Below, one piece after another: positions 45,481-57,200 of a stretch of DNA of 64,000 nucleotides. The translations under genes and the position numbers were made by a program. Within the stretch, counting starts at the first letter, position 1, and every line of letters starts with the position of its first letter. The stretch is from Sindora glabra (lineage: Eukaryota; Streptophyta; Magnoliopsida; Fabales; Fabaceae): the NCBI GenBank assembly GCA_020226215.1, contig CM035235.1, positions 5,097,151 through 5,161,150 on the forward strand, read 5' to 3'. The notes beneath the pieces were generated by a model. It did not search any database and was not told where the DNA came from. It worked only from the letters and a program-made list of their open reading frames with translations.

Positions 45481-48340
45481 CCTAAAATTTCTTACAAAAA
45501 TTATCATGGAAAACTTGGGTGTAGGAAACTATTTCCTATAAAATTTCCCGCAAATTATTTTCATGAAATTAGTAGCTTTGAATTTTTAAAATTTTGAAAA
45601 GAAATTATTTCTCATGGAAAAATCATAGGAAAGATGTTTAATATTATTAAAAATTAAAAAAATACTAATATTATCTAACACTTGATAATTTTATTAAAAA
45701 TAATTTTAATATTTAATTTAAAATATTAAATATTAAAATTATCTAACACTTGAAAAATTTATAAAAATTATAAAATCAATTCATAAGTTTGAAGCAAGGT
45801 TTTCTTAAGAGAATTCAATAGTTTAAAAGAAGCATGCTTTAACATATTTGACTATTATATATATATATAGTGCAATACCAGAGGCATGATAAAATACAAA
45901 AATGAGAAATTCAAATGTTAATGATTAGAAACTTTAGTAACATTTCATAAATTAAATATAATAGGATTATTAATTATTCAAAAGTAAGAAACTTATATGT
46001 TAAGGTTGGTTGAAGGTGATAAAATTGCTGAAAAAGAGACGCTAATAATATCATATTAGGAGTTACTTTGTGTATTGAACCATATTTCCTTGATGGAGCT
46101 CCATTTACTTCCTCAATAATTAAATTGGACATAGACTTCGTTTCAACATTATTCTTTATTGATTAGATCAGATATAGAAGTTGCTTTCAACCAAGTATGT
46201 GTGTGTGTGTGTGTGTATAACTAGAAGAAATGGTTAGATTTGTTGAATTTTTCCTCATAGAAAGGGACAACATTATCAATATTCCCCATTTGCTGTAATT
46301 AAAGTTTCAAGGTACACTAAATTAGTTTGATGATAAAGAAGGAGGAAAAATTAAAGAAGTGAGATAATTTAGGATTATTTGTATAGTCATGAAACCTAGA
46401 ATTTAGTTGAAAAACAATCATAAAAATAAAAACAGAAATTAATAAAGCTAGCAAAGCTATATAAAAGATAAAGTAACTAATTAAGTATTTCAATAATATA
46501 ATGAATTTACAAAAAGAAAAAAAAGAAAAGAAAGCTTTTTACTACATTACATTTTATTTGCTTAAAGTATGTAAGTCAAATCACATCTTTAATAGAATTG
46601 ATAGTTAATGGATGAAATTAGAAAAACCACCTTATCAAATATAGTTATTTTATAAGGTCTAAGACATATGGGATTAAGGAAATTGAACGACATTAGTGGA
46701 GCATATTGAGCAATCATATTATAATAAGATAATAATAGAATATAAATGTTTATTGATAAGAGATAATAAGAGACACATAAAGCAATAGGAAAAAGAAGAA
46801 ACTTACAAGCATATCATAGGTAAGTTAATCAAGCTCATCTATCTAAGCATCAATAAGTAGAACATCAATATTCTAATTTTAAATAAGGAATAATATATGC
46901 AAATGCACATATACATTAGAGGAACAAAAGCAAACACTTAGGAAAAAAAAGGAAGAAATGCAAATATATTCTTTAAAAAAATAAAGAAAAAGGAATTGAA
47001 TAATATAATTTTATGATTTAAAGAAATAATGAAAATATAGGCATTTAATTCCACATCTTCCTTCTTGATTGGTTGATGTTTGTATGTTACTAAGACTTTT
47101 GATAGTTCACTCTATTACAAAAAGTGAAAAAGATTAATTGGATAGTGCAAATGGATATTAATAACAATTTAAGAAAGAAGTTACAAATTGGTATTATCTA
47201 AGTGGATAATATCTAAATGAATGGTATTGATGCTTGAAATGATGGGTTCAAGGCGAACTCCTCTTTATAAGTTAAAGTTTATATGCTCGTGTATGTGATT
47301 ATGGGTCCTAATATGGTGGATTTTAAGGTAAAGTGCCTTTGGTATAGTTCCTTAACTAATGTCAAGTGAACACATGTCTAGGTAGTTTTAATCTTTGAAG
47401 TTATACTTCTTGTGACATATTCCAAAAGCTTTTAGCATGGTTGTGCAAACTCCTATCTTGTTTAATCGATTTTATGGGTTGGGTTAGTTAGTTTGAGAGG
47501 ATCTAATAAGTGGTATTGAACTCTAATAGACCTAATGTAAGAATTGTTTAGGCATTATGTCAATATTATGCCATAGAGTATTTATTTGATTAAAAATTGT
47601 CTATTTGGATATTTATCTTCGATGCATCTTTTCTATATTTTGAGACATTTATTGCCATTTATTGGTAAGAAATTTCATGATTCCTAAGTAAATTTAAGTA
47701 ATTCCTTTTTTTAACAATTGTTCAATCTCTTGATTCGTATAAATTGTAAAGTCTCCCTCTAAAAAGTTTTAGATTAGTGTTTTCCAAACATTTTTATCCA
47801 TTTTATTTTGTATTTTCTTTATTCTTTCTCCTTTCTTTCTCTTTCTTTTTTACAACTATAGCATTTCTAATGGATCTATGGCATTTCTTTTTCATAGTTC
47901 TTCTATTGCAATGTTATTGCTACTATTATCTCTATTATTAATGTTATTTTTGTAAGTTTTTTTGCTTTTTGCTTTGACATTTCTACTGTTGTGATTTTAC
48001 TTATTCAATTTGTTTGATCTTTGATATTCATCATTATCTCTTGTTCCTATAAAATATTTTGCTTGTTGGAACACTATGATTTTTACCTTTAATTGTTCTT
48101 GTTTTAGTATTTTGATTCTTCTACTGCAATGTTATATTTTTATTAGTTGTTATCTTTCTATTATCTTTGTTTGCCTATTGTGCCTTTTTTACAATTTTGG
48201 CCCTCTTATTTTCTTTTCCTTTTTCTTATCTTTTTCATCTTTAGATTTACTTTTAAATTTTTGCTTTCTCGAGTCACCTGTCCCTTTCTTCATCTAATAT
48301 AATATTGTCTTTATTGTTGAAAGTATGCTAGCTTTTTTTT
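45481..48340. other. Gene-free AT-rich region
   Basis: No gene. Includes a direct repeat containing AAATTATCTAACACTTGA (near 45670 and 45738) and a TG microsatellite at 46198-46216. At about 47760-48340 there is a long T/C-rich stretch whose apparent frames are low-complexity Phe/Leu/Ser; it could be the leader of the decayed retroelement that follows. Confidence 0.5.
46198..46216. repeat. TG microsatellite
   Basis: Nine to ten TG units. Confidence 0.9.
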
Positions 48341-48359
48341 CTTTTTTTTTTCATGTTTA

Positions 48360-49600
48360 GTGACCATTTAGACTTCATAAACTTAGGCAATTTTGATAAT
48401 GAAATGTCATCATCTTCCAATTATGATATCAAGGAGTTTCATGCTCAGATGTATAATTATCCGTTATTAATTATGGCCAATATGATGACTATTTAAGGCA
48501 TATAGGTGGAATATATAGAGTTAGCCAACTATATGGTAATTATTTAGCTTTTAACTATATAATGCTAAGGTTTTAAATTAATTGGTTTCTTAGAGGTGGA
48601 TACATTATTAGAAACTTGCTACCATGATGAATCTAAGCAGAAGTTGATCAAGTTTTTAGCTTGATAGAATGATGAACAAGTTTATAGTTATAATCATGCA
48701 TTATACTTTATGTTTTATGATGAGCTTAGGTTTTTATGATTTGCTTTAAGATTGTTTCATAGAAGTTTGGTTGTGAACCTTCATAGAATGGCTTTTTGTT
48801 CTTTTTTTTATTTAGAAGGAAGAAATGATAAGGTTGGACATATTTTTTTAACAATCCAGAAAGACTATCCTTATAGAAGTAGAATTAAGCTGTAAGTATT
48901 AGAAAGACTCTTTTTTTTTTAAAGTGAGTGTAGCTTAAGAGGTTCACCTATTTTGGTTTGATGATAATGGTGTCCTTTTATATCCTATCCATTAGGAAGA
49001 AAAGAATAAAATTGCTAAAGATTTGATATTCATACTTCTATTCTATTGATGAATAAAAGTTAATTTTACGATGGCTAAGTATAGAGAGATCAAATAATTA
49101 AACATTATTAAGTATATCTAGGTTTTCCTTCTTTGTTTATCTTTCCTTTTAATCAAGTTGCTTTTTTCTAATTGGATATTTAGCTAAGGATAGGAAAATT
49201 ACTGAACAGATGGTGCATGTTGATAAGATGAAGTTCTAGTAGATGAAGGAAAACCATTCAAAGAAGAATATGCCTATATTAAAAGGTGTGGAAAGTTCTG
49301 CTAGTGCTTTGACTTTTTGTGTTGAAAAGTCCCTAAAGAAGTTAGAGGATAAAGAGATTCGACAAATATTATAGTTAAAGATTTTAGTTGATTTTATAGT
49401 AGATGTTGACTAGTGGACTTTGGAATATGAATATCTTGGGAGATTATATGCTTGATTTTACATTTGATGAGAATAATTTGCATAATTCTCAAAAGAGGAA
49501 GAAAATGCCTAATCAACTAGCTTCTTCGAGAACTTCTTGAAAAAAGGCAGCAAATGTTAGCTTTACTTCATATCTAATTCATTGGTTAAGGAAAGATTAG
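48360..49600 (+). pseudogene. Possible decayed retroelement gag-like region
   Basis: Translation across stops gives FMFYDELRF, LFHRSLVV, FFYLEGRNDKVGHIFLT and QKDYPYRSRIKL. Their order is reminiscent of the gag-like N-terminal region of large plant gypsy-type or LARD elements. Further right a Lys-rich segment appears (KMKENHSKKN-like), as in the tails of such proteins. Stops are frequent and no RT or integrase follows. This is pattern recognition only; a chance resemblance cannot be excluded. Confidence 0.3.
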
Positions 49601-49689
49601 TGAATGATTAAAAAAGTTAATTATTGACAAAAGGTGACTTCTGAAGATCTGGATATGTTTGGTATGGGGATATTGATTTAACTCCTTTT

Positions 49690-52400
49690 ATGTTACAACC
49701 CATATGGCTGTAATTGGCATAAAACCCATTTTTCAATTTCTATAAGCTTATCTAATCTTACCTTGGCATCATTGCACATTTATTAATAGATTAGATAATT
49801 TAGTTAATTGATTTCATTTTTAAATACACTACAAATATTTACAAATAAGGTTTATATTGTAATTTATACCAAATTGTCTACATGACCCTAATCATCTTCT
49901 AATTATTCTTTAGAAGATTATGGTTGCATTTAAAAGAAATTCAAAAGACCTCTATCCTGGAGTTGTCCATGGTGGCCAAGAAACTATAATAGGTTAATTT
50001 GAAAAAATTTTAAAATCAACAATAATGAGTTATAGATTCAATAAGTAAATAACATACTTAATAACTAAAACAACCACATTCATATCCATACACATATTAC
50101 TTATTTACATGTAATTATTTGAGTGCTTAATCATAGCTTTAATCCTAACTTACATCATACAATACCATAGCTTTCCATTGATAGCGTACAATAGTTTATA
50201 AAATAAACATAACATTTATTTAATCCCTAATCGTAAAGTAACATAAATGCTACATAGTCTTAAAATAATAAATAACAGACAATCATATTATCATAAATAA
50301 TATTAATAACCTTTATGTTAGAGGTTACTTTTATTTTACTTACTCAGTTAACCTGCTTACCATTTCTCCTGTCTAGTTTGTATAAATGCTTAGGCGGGAT
50401 ATAACATATGATGTGATATAAGCACTTAGTCATGAGATAGTAAGTGACAACCTTTAACGCTTACCAAAACTACTATAACCTTTACAAGAATGAATCTTTG
50501 GGCAAAGAATCATACTTTGACATTATACACATGTGAGAGCTTTTAAAGGCTTGATTTTCAATGGCCATATAAAGAAAACCTAGATTCTATTACCATACAT
50601 CTATTATAAATAAATGTCCCATCTTGTGCCTTCTTTTACAATAATAGTCCTTCTGTTTTCATAATTCCTGAATGATTTATCTTATAACTTTTAGGCCTTG
50701 CCTTAACCCCTCACAAATGATTTCTATTTTCAACACAATTTCATTATATCAACCCATTTTAATTTCCATTCATTATCAATACCCAATATAAATTGATTGT
50801 AACATTCAATGTATAATTACATTGGTAATTCCATCACAATTCCAATCACATTTATAATTTATAAACAATCATTATAATTACACAACAATCCACATATAAT
50901 CACATGACCCCAATGAGATTTACCATATCAATCATAAACATAAACATATATCAATCATCATCCTATTCCTTTTAGGAATTCCATCATCAATCTTATAAAC
51001 ATCAACATCCATATGGTTATTATACAACCATTAAAACTATATGGGTATACATGAATTCATATTATCATAAAATAATTAAACTAGACATATAAGAATGTGA
51101 TACTCGAGTATGTACTCATGTATGATCATCTGGAAGTAACTTTGGATGTTATAGTATATACTTAAGTTGGACATCCAAAAAGTAACTTTTTATGTATATT
51201 CAAGTAATTTTGACCTTTGAATAATATTGTATGAATAAATTAAGATTTATAAATCTATTATTTATGAAATTTATTTCATATGAAGTGATCTCCATTAGCT
51301 TTCCATAAACTAGTCTTTTGCATAAAATTCGTAAGTTTTGAAAGAGTTAGGCTTTTGCAAGCTAGACTTAAAAATCTAGTTTTTCAAAATCCTAAATTTC
51401 TGACTTTTATTTATTATTTTAAAGATATCTCAAGATATACATAAGATATTAATTTGAAACTGGTTCTATTTAAAAATTTACTTAATTTTCTTTCCAATGA
51501 TAGGTGATTTGCGAAAAATGGGCATATAATGAAAAAGATACAACCTTTTAAATTTAATGCAACATTTTTGTCCTAGCATACTTAAGTATAGACATTTAGA
51601 AAGCATTTTTAATGCTTGTGCTTAAGTATATACTCATTTATGGCCATCCCTTTTATGATACTTAAGTATATACTTGATTATAAGCATTTAGAGAGCAATT
51701 TTGGAGTGATACTTGCTTATATACTCTAGTATGATGCCTAGATTTTGTTAAACAAATGTGTACATTATATATATGCTCATATTTCTCCAAATCCAATCCA
51801 TATGCATTAATAGAGCTAAAAACCAACTCAAATCCATCATTTGCGCTTATCCTTACATTACCATCATCAATAATTCATGCCACAACATTTCTTATCATCA
51901 TTAAAATTTCATTTCAGTAGCATAACATCAACAATGTTCTATATAATGAAATCATGCAACAATCGTTTAAGTAGATTATCTATTGACTTGATGATAAAGG
52001 AGATGGGAGAAGCTTGGTGGAAGGCCAGCTTACCCTTGAACAACACTAATCAAGAAGTTTCTAATTATATCCTTAAAATTCCTCTTCAACAAAATCCAAA
52101 AAAATTTTCAACTAAAAACCTTGAACCAATAAATAATTACTCTAATTGAAAAAAAATAATGATATTTTTCTTGAAGTCTTTTAGTTCAAATTTACTATAA
52201 ATTGTTGGAGTTCGAATAGAGAAATGAAAAAGAAAGTGAGAGAAGGGACACCGATGGTTTGTTGAAGGGAAAATCTGGAAAATTCTACAATGCTTTGGAA
52301 ATTAATAGATAATGAGGTAAATATTAAGATACCTAAGGGTAAAATGGAAAAATTAGCTTCTAAATTATCTCTATATATACTTACTTAAATCTAATTATAC
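49690..52400. other. Gene-free region, possible old LTR in reverse orientation
   Basis: No gene. TGTTACAACCC near 49693 is the usual outer edge of a plant gypsy LTR read in reverse. The stretch at 51970-52300 (GAAGCTTGGTGGAAGGCCAG, AGGGTAAAATGGAAAAATTAG) has the look of such LTRs. A partner LTR and target duplication were not found. A cluster of TACTTAAGTATA-type palindromes lies at 51100-51740. Confidence 0.3.
51100..51740. repeat. Cluster of TACTTAAGTATA-like palindromes
   Basis: At least four occurrences of ACTTAAGT or its close variants, extended as ATACTTAAGTATA (about 51157, 51588, 51631, 51659), are mixed with GTATATACT and ATACTCGAGTATG. Each occurrence is self-complementary. Confidence 0.6.
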
Positions 52401-53224
52401 TCTAACTCATATGAAATTTTATTCTTCCTATTTTTATTTTAAGTTACTATTAGTTTCAATTTAACTCTTTTCCTAAAGATATTCACAATAATTAATTAAC
52501 TACCACATATAAAAGGATTAATGAAATTAATAAATTAAGTAAATTCTAATTTCACATAGTCCTACAATTAATTTTACTTCTTTTTATTTTTGACACAAAA
52601 TTCTATTTTCTTTATATAAAATTTCATCCTAACCATGTCCACAACAAATAATTAGTTATCATGTTTAGAAAACTTTTATAAAAAGCAATATAAAATACTT
52701 TAATTTTTTTAGAGGCATGGCATTTTGTTATCAATTAGATATTGTTTCAAAAAGATCACAATAAGAATGTGTTAATGTATGCTTTAATAGCAAATTATAT
52801 GATAATTGTATTTGCATATATTATATTACATTTTTTTATAAAGACATTTCAATTGTTGTGTTTAATGTTATATTTGCGTAATATAAGTAAATTTAGTAAT
52901 TGTTCCTAGAATAATTAACACTATTATTAAATATCCTTAATCAAGTATTATTGTGAATTATGATAACAATAATATATTAAAACTAGTACATATGTTAGTT
53001 GATGATTATTATCATAAACATGAGATACCAAGTCAATTTATAGTTATATGTTAGAGAACAAATGTATTGGACTGACTTGTCATAAAAATGCCACATGAAT
53101 TGTTATATGAATATCAATAACAATTCTTATAGTGATACTATAGGTAGTCCTTTAATTTGAAATTACTCCAATTTCTCAAGGAGTAGTGTATTTTAATGCC
53201 ATCTAATGTTAACTATAATATAGT
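52401..53224. other. Gene-free AT-rich DNA
   Basis: Nothing recognised on either strand. Confidence 0.6.
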
Positions 53225-53580
53225 TGGCATAAAAGATAATAGTTAAGTATATCATGAATCATATGATTGGTTATATCATTAATCATTATTCATTAGCAGT
53301 GATTATTGTCTATTGCCACTCATTAATGGCCATCAACCTTCAATAATGATCACTATCAATAATTACTTATCATAATTTAATATTGTCGACTAATTTATTA
53401 TTCGATTTTTTATGAGAAATTTTTTTATAATCTAATAATATTTTTAAAAATATATAAATATTTAAAATACAATAAAAATGCCATATTTTCAAAAATTAAT
53501 TTTATGAAAGTCATATCTCTGAAAATATAAACATCCGTGAGAATGTATGGCTCACAATCCAAACATCATCTAAAATAGGT
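53225..53580 (+). repeat. Dispersed repeat with ATCA minisatellite core, copy 4 (short)
   Basis: Same orientation as copy 1. The core is short (about 53265-53380). The right flank has TCTAATAATATTTTTAAAAA and ATGCCATATT, matching copy 1, and ends near AATCCAAACATCATC. It sits about 300 bp upstream of the PRT6 TATA-like motif, so it could lie within the promoter. Confidence 0.6.
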
Positions 53581-53884
53581 CGAAGTCTAGGTGGCCTACA
53601 AATTTTTTTAGGTGGAAATATAACTTTCATCTTGATTCCTCCTTGTCGTGGACCAATCAAAATGAATCATATGTAAGGAAAAAATATACAGAAGCGTGCT
53701 TATGATGTGGCTGTTACATGTTTGACAGACTAGCAGCGACGGTTGCTATTTAAAATTTGTGGGTAGAATTATTGGTAATTACAAAAATTGGAAGTGGTAG
53801 AAATAAATCGGAAGTACTTAAAATTATAGGAGGGGTAATTCACATTTCATCACGTCAATTTTGTTAAGTAGCCCAAGCAAATGA

Positions 53885-53892
53885 TATAAATA
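53885..53892 (+). promoter_or_regulatory. TATA-like box of PRT6
   Basis: TATAAATA about 330 bp before the start codon, followed by purine-rich leader-like sequence from about 53940. Spacing would put transcription start near 53915-53925. Inferred only from motif and position. Confidence 0.4.
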
Positions 53893-53975
53893 ATGAATTC
53901 ATCCTAAGAAGTTGTCTTTCTGTTACAAAGTAGATTATTCGAGAGAGCTTGAAAACTCTTTGAAGAAAAAGGAGG

Positions 53976-54005
53976 ATGCGTGTAGGGGATGATGGCTTAA
54001 CATGA
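53976..54005 (+). CDS. Upstream ORF 1 in the PRT6 leader
   Basis: ATG at 53976 to TGA at 54003, nine codons. It overlaps the start of a second uORF by four bases. It would be in the mRNA if transcription starts near the TATA-like motif. Confidence 0.3.
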   Translation: MRVGDDGLT

Positions 54006-54067
54006 TGTGGAAGCCAGACGAGCTTGATAGTTACAATTTGGAAATTCGACAGTTGACAAGAAATTAG
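54002..54067 (+). CDS. Upstream ORF 2 in the PRT6 leader
   Basis: Two consecutive ATGs at 54002 and 54005 open 21 codons ending at TAG 54065-54067, about 150 bases before the PRT6 ATG. Unlike AS1's uORF it does not overlap the main start, so reinitiation is possible. Conservation is unknown. Confidence 0.3.
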   Translation: MMWKPDELDSYNLEIRQLTRN

Positions 54068-54217
54068 GGTTTAGAACACTAAAGCTGTTGGGTTCTGCTG
54101 CAAATTGTGTATTTGCAAGTAAAGTGGGGGAAAAAAAAAAAACTGGGGAGTGAAAGCTCTGGGTTTCGTCGGTGCTTGTGTTGCGCAGATTTGTGCCTGC
54201 GATTTTGGCGCTCTGTC

Positions 54218-57200
54218 ATGGCCGACAACACGGAAATCGACTCATCGGCTGAGCCTCAAATCGAGCCTCGAGATCGAGTCGTTCAAGTACTTTATCTCTG
54301 AACTTTTCCGATTTTATTTGTTTAATTTCATTTTTCCTTTTGTATCTGGGTATTTTTGGATGCCAGGTTTAGTGATCCTATGATTGATAGTTTGTGTGGA
54401 ATTTTTGTAAAATGGGCAGCCTACCTTTGGTAGGGGAAGTGTTATTTTATCTTTATTTGTGGTTTTACTGAATTGGGTGCATTTGATGGCAATTGACTAT
54501 TGAGTATCTTCAAACGAACAGGAAGTGTCCTGAAAAACTAGCTGTAGGTTTTTGTTATGCTTGATACGTGATTGTGTAGGCTTGCATGCTGCACAAATAT
54601 ACTTTTTATACTGAGTTTTTGGTCACAGCTGATAAATGCTTCCTTGTATGTGTATAGTTAATCACATATCGTGTTATTAAATTAGTGAATGGATTGTGGG
54701 GCCTGCAAATTAATATATATTTTTTTGGCTACACTTCAGAGGCTTGTGGAGTTTGGAGTTCCTGAGGAGCAACTTGATCAGCCTGGTTTAGTTGTGTTTG
54801 TAAAAAACAATGAGTTTTTGATACCTGAGCTGGTATCTATTATATTACCTAAGGATGAAGAAGTGGCAGAAGCACTGCACAATGCTAAGTTGGGTTCTAA
54901 ATCAGCAGGTTTGACAATGAAGGATCAATTCCATGAATGCATGACATGGTTACAATGGTTGATGTTTGAGGGAGACCCAAGTTCTGCTCTGAGGAAGCTT
55001 TCCAGAATGTCTGTTGGGCAGCGTGGTGTTTGTGGGGCTGTTTGGGGATTAAATGATATAGCATACAGGTGCAGAACATGTGAACATGATCCAACGTGTG
55101 CAATTTGTGTACCTTGTTTTGAGAATGGAGATCACAAGGACCATGATTACCTTACCATATACACGGGAGGTGGATGTTGTGATTGTGGGGATGCTACAGC
55201 ATGGAAACGTGAGGGATTCTGCTCTAACCATAAGGGTGCAGAGCAAATACAGCCCCTCCCAGAGAAATATGCAAACTCTGTGACACCTGTGCTAAGTTCA
55301 CTGTTCAATTGTTGGAAAGACAAGCTAAAATTAGCAGAAATTATCTCTGAGGAGAAAACTAGACCTATGAATTCAGTTCCTGAGGGAAACGTTGCAAATG
55401 AGCTAACTTTTGTGGTGGTTGAGATGCTTTTGGAATTTTGCAAGCAAAGTGAGAGTTTACTCAGCTATGTTGCTAGGTTGTTGTTCTCTTGTACTGACTT
55501 ACTAGCCATTCTTTTAAGATCTGAGAGGTTCTTAGTTGATGGTGTCGTAAAGAAACTCCATGAACTACTCCTAAAATTGCTTGGAGAACCTACTTTCAAG
55601 TATGAGTTTGCCAAAGTGTTTCTCAATTACTACCCAAGTGTTATAAGTGAGGCCATAAAAGAGTGCAAGGACCTTCCTCCGAAGAAATATCCACTACTAT
55701 CCACATTCTCGGTGCAGATACTTACAGTGCCAACTCTTACCCCTCGTCTATTGAAGGAAATTAACCTACTTGCAATGCTGTTCACTTGTTTGGAAAAAAT
55801 TTTCATTTCTTGTGCTGGAGAAGATGGTCGTTTACAGGTAATGAACCAGTACTTTTTTCCTGCAATTGAAATAAAAATGATTTTGCATTCTTTAAGGGAT
55901 TGTCATTTGGGATTAGTCCATAGAGATGTGCATGAGGCTAATGCCTTGCTCACATTTCTGAGTTGGTCACTAATGATATATGTAACTACACTTTTCTGTA
56001 CTTATCTTTTTATTTTTTTTTAATAATGATTTTTTTAAGAGATCTAGAATACTTTTGCAGGCTGCCAAGTGGGGAAACTTGTATGAGACAACCATACGTG
56101 TAATTGAAGATCTTCGATTTGTTATGAGCCATGTGGTGGTGCCCAAATGTGTAACCTGTGACCAGCGACATATCTCAAGGACTTGGATGAAACTTCTGTC
56201 TTTTGTGCAAGGGATGAGTCCTCTAAAGAGAGAAACAGGTCTTCAAATAGAAGATGAAAATGAGAATGTCCATTTACCCTTTTTTTTAGGGCACTTCATT
56301 GCTAATATTCATTCTGTCTTGGTGGATGGTGCATTTTCTGATGCTTGTAATAGTGGAGGAATGGATGATGAAATTGTTTGGAATGGAGATAATTTAAGAC
56401 ATACAAAAATAGGGAGGCTATCCCAGGAAAGCTCTGCTTGTAGTCCAACTAATAGGAATAGCACCTTTGCTTGTTCATCAAAGGTTTCTGAGATACGATC
56501 TGAATCTTCTAATCCATCACTTCCACATTTTGTCACATCATTGATATGTGAGTGTTTAAGGGCTATTGAGAATTGGTTGGAGGTTGACAATACATCTGGG
56601 GTGCTTACTAATGTCTTGTCTTCAAACAGGGGTAGTATCCATGACAGCAATTTTGCAGCATTTAAGAGGACACTGTCCAATATTGGAAGGGGAAAATATA
56701 TTTTTGGAAGGCCAGCAAGTTCAAGCAAAGAACATGGGAGGCAATCCTCCGATTTCTGTATAGTTGACTTGGAAAATTGTAAAGATGTAGTGAAGGATGA
56801 TAAATTGATAAAAAGTGGTGACAGTGATACAGATAATACCTATATTTGTTCAAAATTTGAAGATAGTGCAATGGAGACAGAGCTTCCTCTGGAATTAGAC
56901 AGTCTACATTTTCTATCTCTGTCTGATTGGCCACAGATAGTCTATGATGTTAGTTCGCAAGATATATCTGTACACATTCCATTACATCGATTGCTCTCCA
57001 TGCTGCTACAAAGGGCTTTGAGAAGATTGTTCAGTGAATCTGCAGTATCAGATATAGGTTCCTGTTCTACTAATTCAGTGTCAACTATATGCACTGACTT
57101 CTTTGGACATGCTTTAGGGGGCACTCATCCATATGGCTTTTCTGCCTTTGTAATGGAGCATCCATTGCGGATTAGGGTATTTTGTGCTGAAGTCCATGCT

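Noticed and set aside
48076..48297. 73-codon Phe/Leu/Ser frame resembling a membrane peptide
   Set aside because: Low-complexity T/C-rich DNA; no start context or homology.
56309..56728. 139-codon minus-strand frame in PRT6
   Set aside because: Antisense shadow of exon 3, which has strong family homology on the + strand.
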